Shown here: positions 37,894 through 47,864 of the stretch, in pieces
Position numbering within the stretch: the first letter of the stretch is position 1
How the letters are laid out: the number at the start of each line of letters is the position of its first letter
Origin: Liolophura sinensis
Lineage: Eukaryota; Mollusca; Polyplacophora; Chitonida; Chitonidae
Length of the DNA stretch: 64,000 nt
Assembly (NCBI RefSeq): GCF_032854445.1
Contig: NC_088301.1
Span: 44,625,187 to 44,689,186, forward strand
Direction: 5' to 3'
The notes under the pieces: generated by a model
Told to the model about the DNA's origin: nothing
What the model saw: only the letters and a program-made list of their open reading frames with translations
Databases searched by the model: none
Position numbers and translations under genes: made by a program

Positions 37894-40432
37894 CTGCAAA
37901 TGGACAGGAAAAAAGATATAAAAAAGACGTTTAACAGGATTTATAATCCTTTGTGTGGCATCCATGTAATACAAAAGACTCTGAAGAGCAATGACATTTA
38001 TTCTAAGTGTTCATTTAAATGCTTAAAAATTAGTGTCTAAAACGCAATTTTGTAGCTCCATAGTCTTTCCAAAACAACCTTGAACCGCAATTAACCAAAG
38101 TATTAAAACAGTATATAAACTAAAAATACGACAGCTTCATGAAGCAGTTTAAGATGCTTCAGGCGCAAAAAGACAGGAACAATTGGATTTGTTCTAAGCG
38201 GTTCAGATGCAATGTTCTAGGCGCAAAAATTTAACAAACTCCAAATTTTGCACCACGCTAGTTTAAAATTGTCATTAATGAAAATATCTATCTCAATTGC
38301 CGTTTTCATATATCCATACGGGTATAAAATACAAAGTATATCATTATGGAGAGTACAGATTGGAACAGTGACGAGAGTGTGATGTTTGTGAAATGGTTAC
38401 ACGTAACCGGGGAAGCCTGACCTTTTGTCAGTTTATTGTTCATTATGAGAATACACATGGTAATTTAGGAACCAGGTATAGAAAATTGTCAGTCTGAAGA
38501 CCCACCCACTTTTTTCATGTCTATTTTCTTCAATTCTCATGGTTTGGATGTTACTATGTCAGCAGGTGATGTCAGTTCATTTATTTATTTCACTGATGTT
38601 TATATAATCAAAACTTGTTCTGATTTAGTATATAAGGTTGAATGAAAATGGAATGCAGAGTGTAAAGCGTCGATCTTGAGGAAATTGCTACACATGATCA
38701 GAATCCTACAAATTACATGATGTACTTTGTAGTTATGCCAATCTATGATGCAGAAATCTGCCATCACGTGATCATTATACATCTGCTAGAATTATACCGC
38801 ATTACGTACCTGTATCGAAACTATGGGAATGACGTCTGACTGAGACGAGGGTGGAGACACGAAAAACGTCCCTCCACAGATTTCACATGCGTTAGACCCT
38901 TTCTGTCGCACCCACATAATCAGACAGGTAGCATGGACACGCTTCACGGATCCTTTGCATTTACAGGCTGTGTCACGTAATATCTCACCTGTACACATAG
39001 AGTTACAAAAGAACATAACAAAATCTTGTCGTTTAAATCGGCTGATATTAGCAAAGGTTTGCCGCGTAAAAATACGGGTCGGTTGGACCATCTGACGAAT
39101 GAGTTTGCATGCTCGATCGAAATCATGGGATGCGATTTCGTCAAATGCTCGGTGAAGGCCGTAAACCTGACGTCCGTCAGAATAGCTAGGTGAAAAATTT
39201 CTGAGTATGGTGTTAATCCCAAATCAGATTGTGTACTACATACACTGAAAAAAAACAACAACAAATGTTTAACATTTAAACATCGCATTGCAACAGATAA
39301 TAAGCGTGCTTAATGTTTACTTGTAACATGTTTAATATTTAAACACTTAAACATGTTTATCCAACAACTTATAATAAAACCGCTTTATCATGTTGGTCAT
39401 ATACATTGAAAACTTAAGCAATAAACCCATTCAATTTACTTCATAAATTGTTGCATTTATACTATAAATGTGAGTATTTACAAAATGCTCCACGTATTTA
39501 TAAAATAAATCAATATATTTATGAAACATACACATGTATTTGAAAAGTAAACACACCTTGAACATGTTAAAAGTAAGCATTCATTATAGTGTGTGCACGT
39601 GTTACCGTTCAAAAAGGGTATGAATTTCCTAAAATGTATAAAACGGATCAAATTTTTGAAACTTTGGAATCATTTTAACGCTCTAAGTAGTATAGGTACG
39701 AGTCTGAAAGGCATTAATTTGTTAAGCACGTTCATTATCTGTTGCACAGATATGGTTAAATGATAAACATTTGCTTTTTCAGTGCATATACCTTTGTTTA
39801 CAGATAAAAAGTTCGATAGGAATGTAACGTTTAATCCGACATATCCATAAACCAGCCATCAAGCATAAGAGACGTTCTGAGTGAATAATTGCAAGACCAA
39901 TTTCAATAAACCACCAAATAACTTGGTGTAAGAAATCAGGGCGGATCCTTGCCAAGAGAAGCTGTCAAAAATTTTCAGTATTTTAAATACACAATGAATG
40001 TCCCTGGTTGAAAACACTGTATTGATTATTTTACCGGTACTAATAATGACAGAGTATCAAATGGGTCTTGCAATTATCGACTTGGAACGTCGCTTCATGG
40101 TTTACGAGTGGTAATCGAGTGTCGGACTTGACCACTGGACGAACGACCAATTCGATACTATAGCCGTATTCAAACAGGAGTGGGAGAACTACATCTTCTA
40201 ACATGCGCACACATCCAATCTATCAATTAAATATACCAAAGTACACATGGATATGAAGTTTATGTTTACCAGATTCTTCAAACCCAAGCTGGCAAATGCG
40301 GCATATAGAAGAGTCGGAACCATTGGAAGTAGTCGGGATTTCTGGATTCTCCTCTTGAGAAGCTTCGGGCCTGACAACGGGGGACTCTATTGGAACAGTA
40401 GAACTTTCCGTAATCAGCAAAATGGAAGACTC
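37558..40432 (-). CDS. MARCH-type RING-CH E3 ubiquitin ligase (5' incomplete), three exons
   Basis: This is a membrane-associated E3 ligase that would move ubiquitin from an E2 onto membrane proteins, mainly in endosome/Golgi/plasma-membrane traffic. Exons read in order 40270-40432, 38810-38988 and 37558-37893, with GT-AG introns and matching phases (1, then 0). The 225 residues seen hold a complete C4HC3 RING-CH: CRIC, CKC, H-x2-C in HATC and CEIC. Two hydrophobic segments follow, each about 20 residues (FVFVVLVFLLLIITG... and LQFLLCLCFLLLSG...), then a basic tail (RLMRRRR). This is the usual small-MARCH layout. There is no Met in the first exon seen, and a stop lies in frame just beyond its acceptor, so the start is in an upstream exon that I could not find. 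I do not assign a specific MARCH number. Confidence 0.85.
38347..38460 (+). repeat. Dispersed repeat F1, partial copy in the ligase intron
   Basis: The blocks GAACAGTGACGAGAGTGTGA, GAAATGGTTACACGTAACCG, GGAAGCCTGACC and TTGTCAGTTTATTGTTC follow the F1 order. It lies in the intron between the second and third ligase exons seen. Confidence 0.6.
38810..38988 (-). CDS. RING-CH gene exon with remaining zinc ligands
   Basis: The acceptor is TGTACAG and the donor ATACAG|GTACGT. The two leading bases complete a Gly codon from the previous exon. It encodes ACKCKGSVKRVHATCLIMWV and then a CEIC pair. The spacing C-x-C-x7-H-x2-C-x12-C-x2-C is as expected for RING-CH. No frame damage is seen. Confidence 0.9.
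39243..39784. mobile_element. CACTG-ended MITE, 542 bp, copy 1
   Basis: The inverted ends start CACTGAAAAA and stay similar for about 75 bp (AAATGTTTAACATTTAAAC, then GCAACAGATAATAAGCGTGC on the left; mirrored on the right). A CATA direct repeat flanks it at 39239-39242 and 39785-39788. CACTG ends with a 4-bp duplication fit the CMC (Chapaev/CACTA) group, which is inference. No transposase frame is present, so it is non-autonomous. It lies in the ligase intron. Confidence 0.75.
40060..40145 (+). mobile_element. Possible Penelope-like element 3' remnant
   Basis: A CTTGCAATTATCGACTTGGA block closely matches CTTGCGATTATTGACCTGGA at 44080, just downstream of the decayed reverse transcriptase. 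The two are probably 3' ends of the same retroelement family. The similarity fades after about 40 bases. Confidence 0.35.
40270..40432 (-). CDS. RING-CH gene exon with first zinc-ligand pair
   Basis: The acceptor TTTTAG is directly followed by GAG at 40432. The donor is TCTG|GTAAAC at 40270. It encodes an acidic/serine-rich stretch, then SSICRICQLGFEESG, which supplies the first Cys-x2-Cys. Length is 163 bases, ending in phase 1. Confidence 0.8.
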
Positions 40433-40570
40433 CTAAAAGTGAAGGGTATAAATTTATTTGCTCCGGATTTTCAGTCGCTTCAGCCTCAGGTCAGTTGTAC
40501 CACGACAGTACTCTTTGTATAGACTAAAATAGTCCATCTGACAAAAGAAAGACATACTTATGCAATGATA

Positions 40571-40792
40571 CAATGGGAAACGAAAATGTTTATCATTTAA
40601 ACATATCTCTGCAACAGATAATAAACGTACTTAACAAATTAATGCCTTTCAGTAAATATCGGCCTTATTATCACTTGTTGGATAAACATGTTTAAGTGTT
40701 AAAGTATTAAACATGTTACAATTAATCATTAAGCACGTTTTTATCTGTTGCAAAGAGAGGTTTAAATGTTAAACATTTGTTTTATTTCAGTG
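40571..40792. mobile_element. CACTG-ended MITE, 222 bp, copy 2
   Basis: This is a shorter relative of the element at 39243 with the same inverted arms: AAATGTTTATCATTTAAAC, GCAACAGATAATAAACGTAC on the left, and the mirror image ending TTTCAGTG on the right. Much of the interior is deleted. The left tip is degraded (CAATGGGAAA in place of CACTGAAA) and no clean duplication is visible. It lies just upstream of the first ligase exon seen. Confidence 0.7.
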
Positions 40793-42329
40793 CACTCATG
40801 CAACTGAAATGCCATGTCAGGTATGACAGATATGACTCCCCATCCAGTTGCAGTCTTCTGACACTGGATTGGCCATGTGCCTTACATAAGCTGACGTCTA
40901 GAAGTCTAACACTAGACCTCTATTCTATTTATTCTGTTAAAAGAGTAAAAGCCATGTGGTAGTCAAGAGTTCCAAAACATTTCTGGCCAATATTTCTTTG
41001 TCAATAGGCCTAAGTGTAAATATAACTCGGAAGCATGTCACTTTGCATGACGTATAGGCCTAACATTAGACGCGTGGCGTCAAACTATGAAGACTGGACA
41101 AAGAAGACTTATTTCTGGAGTCGGGTAATTGTCGCTGCGTTAATTGCTTTATGTATTGTCCTACCCTCATTCCGCTAGCTTCCCCGCCTGTGCATTCGTC
41201 ATCGGGACTAGATTTCGGGTCACTCATAGGCTTATGTTCGAAACTCTTCGGGTAGCCATGTCATCATCCCCGTTTCATGACAACAATGTTGTCAATCAGC
41301 ATAGTGACGCAACAGAGAGATGACGTAAGCAATTAGTCTGTAGGTTTTTGACTGTGTAGAAGCAACAGGACGTCACAGTTATTAAATAACAATCTTGTCT
41401 TTTTCCCTCAGAGAATTTAGGTACAATATTTATTTGATCAATACTTTTTTTTACCTAAATAAGAAAATCTTTCTTAGACCTATAATAACATAATACATTT
41501 AAGCCCTATGAGGATTTCTTTAATTAAACGCCTCTCTCCCCCCATATCCCATGTCGGAAACATTCCCATCCATTAGAATTTCTCTGTGACGTCACTGCGT
41601 CACAACTGCATGCTTACGTTGATAATGGGTGGGGTTACTTTTAGTAGGCTAGGGATGGTACCATACAAAAAAAGGTCTACGAGCTCTTTACCTGTGGTAG
41701 TTTGTCCAAAAGTGTCTGGACAAACGAAAGATGAAAGATAATGAAAGATAAGTAAGTCGATGGACAGAGACAAAAACATGTTTCTCTTATAACTCCATGG
41801 TCCGACGTAAATATAAATTTCAGTCTTGGCCTAATGGGAAAAATTGATGTCAAAAACAACGCACGTTAAGCTTAGGCTGAAATCTGAATACATGCACACT
41901 TTTGAACCAATGCGTCCAGTAAGTAGTCCTAATGATCCTGAAACCGATGACACTTGTAACTCCATTGACTGAAATTGTAGACTCTTTTGATGGTATCATT
42001 TATATGCTGGCATGGGGTTTAACTTTCAGCAAACTTCAGTCATGTCACAACAAGCGGTACCAGGACGGTTTCACATCAGGCAACACGTCGAAAACAAGAA
42101 GACATTGCGTCTCCAGCCAGCCACAGTATATTGAGTAAACGCGCTTTTTGCCAACTTACTTTCTCTAAATAGGTGTGTCAGAAGCCGGAATTGGAGACTC
42201 GAGGGAGAGCAAAATAAAAGGTCCAAATCTCAACAGAACACATCGTTTTCTTCCCTGACGTTGCAGTGCTTGTGTGTTTCATTGTCCTTTCAGCGCTGGA
42301 AAATTTTACAAAAAAATGGTCTAAAGGGG
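40793..42329. other. Gene-free sequence upstream of the ligase exons
   Basis: The missing first exon and promoter of the ligase would be expected here or further right. I looked on the minus strand for an ATG-led exon ending in phase 0 before a GT and found none convincing. Confidence 0.4.
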
Positions 42330-43780
42330 AGAAGGTAGAACCTTCAGTCCTTGACACTTCACTTGAGCTAGTTAAGAAAAACGTTGTGTATGCAATCCAT
42401 CATATCAGTACTAAAGCTCATGTGACAGCCTGACAAGTTCTGAAGGATACTACCGTGCGAAAGGTACTTCATGAGCTTCAGGGAAAATACGTTTTTGTTT
42501 CTGCGGACAAAGCCCCTAATAATATTATATTTTTCTGCAAGAATTATTACTATCAGGTTCTTGTGAAGGAGCTTAATATCACAACATCTGCCGCAACATC
42601 AACGTATTCCATAAACCTAATCTCCGGAGGCACTATTCAAAAACATCACAGGAGTATATCCGCACCTTCCTGTCACATCGACATACAACAACTTTACTGG
42701 ATTTCGAAAAATACATAAATCCCCATACAAAGCTCGCTTTATAGCAGGATCAAAAAGCTGCACAACCAAACTCGTACCTACATTCTTAACGAAGGCACTA
42801 TACTCATTTTGGATGAAGTACTGTTGTGCAATTGCAAAAAATTCAGTTGTCAGCTATATGCGATACTTAAAAACTCTAAACCTCTCAGTGAAGAATTATA
42901 CGCCCTGACACACGTACGGTATAAGGGCGTTTTTGGGATTTCTTCACTCTCTATACTACTGTTCCTCACGAGGATTTAATAGACAGAATTTCATCAGTAA
43001 TTGTTTTGGTGTTTAATAAATCCGGTCACCGCTATATTACGTCAGAGGCGACAAAGCCTTCTTCAGTTCCGCTACATACAAGGGTTACCATTCATGGGAT
43101 GTTTCGATGTTTATTGAGTTGCTTAAATTTGTCATTAATAACATGAAATTCGTTATTGTGTGAAATTCGGGGAAACCATATATGCACGATGTATAGGTAT
43201 TCCGATGGGAACAAATTGTGCCCCGCTTTTGAACGACCTATACATGATCTTACATGAATATGACTATATGCAAAAACTATGAAGGAGTAATCCTCACCAA
43301 GCCCGATCTTTCTCATTCACTAAACGGTATATTGATGATCTGTTAGCTTAAAACAATCCATATTTTGCAAAGGCTGTGAAAGATATTTACCCAAGGAAAC
43401 CAAACTCTCCAGATAGCACATTTTATCTGGACCTATATTTGTACAAAGACCAAAACGGATTTCTCTCTCGCAGACTTTATACACAAGAGGGATAGTTTCA
43501 AGTTTGACAGAGTAAATTTTTCTTACCAGCAACATGCCGAATGGTCCTGCATATGGCGTGTACATATCTCGTCTTGTAGTATTTGTTACATCCTGCGTGT
43601 TGCCCGACGATTTCAATTAACATCACAAGTTATTACCGAAAAAAACTGGTGTGTAGGCTTATTTCCTTTGCCTTCACTCCAAGTTTCTTAAGTTTTATGA
43701 TGAATATAATTCTCTTGAAAGTAAATATAAACAGAGCGTCCAGAATCTCTGGCGCCCTACTTCATGATTGTGTCTAATTC
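42330..43780 (+). pseudogene. Decayed Penelope-like reverse transcriptase
   Basis: In plus-strand frames that shift several times, recognisable reverse-transcriptase landmarks occur in order. These are a VSADKAPNNI region (about 42500), a KARFIAGS block (about 42735), GIPMGTNCAPLL (43196-43231), RYIDDL (43325-43342, the catalytic YIDD at 43328-43339) and a C-terminal SF...PSFLSF region. The motif set fits Penelope-like elements better than LINEs or LTR elements. Several stops and frameshifts make it a dead copy. No GIY-YIG endonuclease was found. Confidence 0.7.
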
Positions 43781-44170
43781 CGCTCACCGGGGGACAGTAG
43801 GCCTATATTCATCGAGTTGAATTCGACCCCCACGTTGGATATGAACAGTTGCAATGAAAGCGCAACTGAGATACACATTTTGATAACAACTGATATTCTC
43901 GCATGCTACACGATTTGAATACAGATTTCACTCAGTCGACCAGAACATGCCTTTCGTCTTTCCTACATCACTGAAAACTTTTGAGTGCTTCTCCTTTTTT
44001 GTGTGTCCTATTTTAGTACTTTATACATTTTCTTAGTTCTTTCGTGGTTTGCCCTGTACGTCGTTTTGGGAATTGACCTTGCGATTATTGACCTGGAACG
44101 TCCTTATTGATTGCTGGCTGGTATACGAATGCCTGTTTCGACGTCTACATTTTGTGAGCACACATATACC
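43781..44170 (+). mobile_element. Probable 3' region of the Penelope-like element
   Basis: Non-coding sequence continues after the reverse-transcriptase remnant. It includes the block at 44080 shared with 40060-40145. The exact 3' boundary cannot be fixed. Confidence 0.35.
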
Positions 44171-47100
44171 GACAACTGTGACATAAGAAGAAAGGAACAA
44201 GTTTTCATTTACATGTAGCTTTCGACCGTTTTGTCACAGGCGGGAGGAGATTTACTGGTCAGATGGGACCCAGTTGTTCTAAAGGGTATTAGTACTTAAA
44301 TCCGATATTAAGTTTAGTCCAGACTTTGTATTATGTTGAGACTGGTATTAAGATTTAAGCCTGGCTTAAATTTACAACACTTATGAACAGTTGGCTCGAG
44401 CTTACGGTCCAGCAAGAATATAGCATCCTAGGAAAACAGGACCTAACCAAATGCTATACCAGTTATCCCCATTTGTCTTTTTAACCAAACTGTTCAACTT
44501 ACTGTAATATCAGTAAGTTGATATATGTATATATGTTTTAAGATTAAGTAGTTTTCAACAACAAGCTTCATTTGTTGCAATCAAGTCCCAGTACAAAGTC
44601 ACATTTACGTACAGTTCTGACTATGGCAAATGTCATGCTAAAGATATGACACCCAGTCACACTATCTGAACAACAGGGAATCCAGTAGAATATCCTTATA
44701 TACTGAGAGCCAAGACTTGGAAGAATCATGCAAAATATTGCGAATTTAAGACATTACTCAATTCAGGTTTAATTCCAGGGCAGTTTTTCACAAAATACTC
44801 AAAAGCTAAGTTGATATTGTAGTAGTTACTACCATGAGGGCACATTTCACGGTTATCTGTCGCCATTTTAGTAACAATCTATATAACCTGTAATTATAAC
44901 CTGTAAAAAACTGTGTGGGACGCCATTGAGAAGTAAAATAAACAAATTGATGCATTTAAAATAATAATGATAGAGGAATATAGTAATCTTTTTCATATTC
45001 ACTATGTATTTACTGTAATCACTTGATGTTTTCTGCTATACTCCAGTGATATATCAGGCCAATGGGTGGAAGAAACCATACAGTGCTCTGGGAAAACTAA
45101 CCCACATCATCATGTGTTTGATAAACCTCCTGATGCAAACCACAGCTTAGGCAAACAACTGGGTAGGCAAAGTAAGGGCTACTTATTAATGATGCAACTC
45201 ATTTATTTTTATGGATACACATTACATTCATACTTCTTGTAATGAGAGACAACCCAACCTGGAAATGAGACAAACAGCTCTGTTAAATAAATATTCATTC
45301 CCAATTCAGAACACAATATGCCTCTTTATTGGCCAGCAATTTTTGAAATCGTCCAGCAACTTTAATACTCCTTACACGTTGCTTACACTTGAATTTGTGC
45401 AATATACTAGAATACAACATTAAATGATAAAACTTGTACAGTCGAAATGCATAAACACTTGAATGTGTTGTAGTATATTATGCGTGACCTCAGGCCCAGT
45501 GATGTTCACTGTATATTCACATATAATCACTTAATAGTTGAAAAAAAAAAAAGAGAAAAAAAAAAAGACACCTGACATCTACCACAATTTGTACCATTAT
45601 CTACCTGATGTCTAGTATACATCACACAGCCATAACAAAACCACAACCGTTCCAATATTAACAAGAAAGCTGCTTCCTTCTGATGGCATGCGTACACTAC
45701 ACAGCTCCTTAGATTGTAGTTCACAAAAATTAACATCAAGAAAAAGAATCATCTTTTTCCTAGTATACATATCATACCTATTCACAACACCAAACCATGG
45801 GATTGTCTTATAGTACCTTACTGTTCTACCTCTACATGAAGCCCATCCTGTGATGTATGACTTTTTATCTTAATGCCACTGGGGTTAATAATTACCTTTT
45901 TTAATCTGGGTTGCTTTGATAGCAAAAAAAATAAACAAAGAATTGCTGTTGTTCAAATTGAACTACTTTGTGGCAAGATAAGAGATGTTGAAAAATGAAC
46001 AAAAGTGGAACAGCAAAAGAGCTGAAAAAGGAATACTTTCACAAGATTTGAAACATCTCCTTCAGTTGGCATAAAATGCAGCTGTTATTTTAAAAGCATA
46101 ATAATAATGGGCTAGACGATATCATAATTATTGCACAGATGAGAACTGTATTGTCCTCTAGTTACATATATCTTGCCAGTCTCAACTTATGTCAAAGGCT
46201 GATATCAAGCAACAATACACTACTTGATGGAAATTAATACCTCAGACTCAACATTATTCTAGAGACATGTTCCCAGTGATTGGACATGGTCAAGTTAAAC
46301 ACCATCTACAAATACAATGTATCATATATCTAAGTGCTGGTACTGATAAAAATTACATGGTTTTCTGTACCATACTGATATATATGACATGAGTTTCTTC
46401 CAAAGACAATTTTTAAAAATTTGCACCAGATCATTTTTTTTCTCAATATTAAAAACTCAGTTATTCTTTATACAAGAGCACATATAAAGGCAGTTCCAAT
46501 ATGACATCATGGACAAAAGAATACATCACTCTTTAATAATACCCTACCAATAAAATTTATAACAATGAATACAAAGAGCAAAGTGAAAAGTACAAATGAT
46601 GCTTAACTATAATGCAAGTTTCGAATCACTGTTGTCAACTATGATAAAGAAAAAGAAAATTAAAAAAAAAAATCATGAAAACAGAAATCAGTACCTTCAC
46701 TTTTGGGTGAAAATGCAAAATTTCATAATAAAATGGGACTGTGCACTTCTTTGGACAAAAAGAGGTAGCCTAATTGTCTAAGGAGCATAGTTTTGTAGCT
46801 CACCCACTGGCTGCCAACACTGATGACCTTGACATTTCATGCTTTACTTTGATCTGGAGAACAAAAAAGTAAAATACACAATTTTTTGTTCACATAAATC
46901 TGCTTAATACACTTAAAAGTACTAAGTAGAATAAAACTCTGATGTGTCTGACAGAAATGTGCAAAAATTTAAGAAAGCACTATCATAAAACCTCTGTTCA
47001 GAAAAAAATATTAATATAAATACAGGTTGAAAACTATGACTAGGGTATTTCCCAGAATACAAAGGGTGTTTATAAGTAGATACCTACTGTGTCACCTTTA

Positions 47101-47705
47101 CCTCTCCATGGAGGTGCCATGTAAATTCATGAAAACATGTGGGGAGCACATATTCATAATCTTTACTCCCAGTCACAGAAACAAAATATAGAGCATAAAT
47201 CAATATGGCACGCTACAAAATGAAAATGTTTCTGAAGAAAATTTTTTGTCCTCTTTAAAATCATGTACAATGCTATAATAGAAAACGATGGGATTAAAAT
47301 TGCTACACATTTAATAATGTACACCAACATGTGATAATCACAGACAAGCTACACCCCTTCTGACAAAGGGTGGGATTTTCCTAACGATGGATATCAGTAG
47401 CTTCAAGTGAGGTTTTTATGATATCTATATGTACATACAGAAGAGCACCTAGTCATAACTTCTACATGCATTTTTTTACAAGGTGAGGGGGTTTTCTCTG
47501 AAGAGTTGAAACCTTTATCTGAGTACAAATAAAAACTGACATGGTTTCTCAGACAGAGCAACAATTTCATTTACAACTATACAAATCACAGAGAAAACCA
47601 ACATATTCCATATCTTCATATCACTGCCAGGCTATGTAATGGGTCATTCCCATTATAACATTTGTAACTAGGTAAAGATTCATAAGTCCCTATAGGAAGT
47701 GTACA
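44171..47705. other. Gene-free; probable 3' UTR and flank of the ERC gene
   Basis: No exon is recognised. The part nearest 47705 should be the 3' UTR of the minus-strand ERC gene. I saw no AATAAA (minus strand) close to the stop, so its end is not placed. A poly-A rich stretch lies at 45541-45567. Short frames here are AT-rich and unrecognised. Confidence 0.4.
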
Positions 47706-47864
47706 TCACACAGATTCACAAGCACTTGTACAACTTTCAGTATCTGACGACTCTAGTAGCATGAGAAAAGAGTCAAATATTTCTGGACAGACGGACCCAA
47801 GGCGCTGAAGCAGGATATTGGCATAACTCTGTAGGCCTTTACATTCTGTGTCACATCGATGGAG
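47706..47864 (-). CDS. ERC last exon (Rab-binding-like tail)
   Basis: The acceptor is TTATTTGAG at 47866-47865, and the stop TGA is at 47706-47708. The 52 residues include GLQSYANILLQRL and VCPEIFDSF. They parallel the EFANAILQQI...HCPDILEQV segment that I recall from the end of vertebrate ERC1. No RIM-binding IWA terminus is present. Confidence 0.85.
   Translation of the reverse strand, partial: LHRCDTECKGLQSYANILLQRLGSVCPEIFDSFLMLLESSDTESCTSACESV

Noticed and set aside
38944-39288. 114-codon minus-strand frame overlapping the RING-CH exon
   Set aside because: It is a frame-shifted shadow of the real exon at 38810-38988 extended into the adjacent MITE.
41682-41860. Minus-strand open frame ending at CCACAG|GTAAAG, considered as the missing first exon of the RING-CH gene
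   Set aside because: The ATG-led frame ends in the wrong phase for the acceptor at 40432. The phase-0 frame has no ATG start and an unlikely composition.
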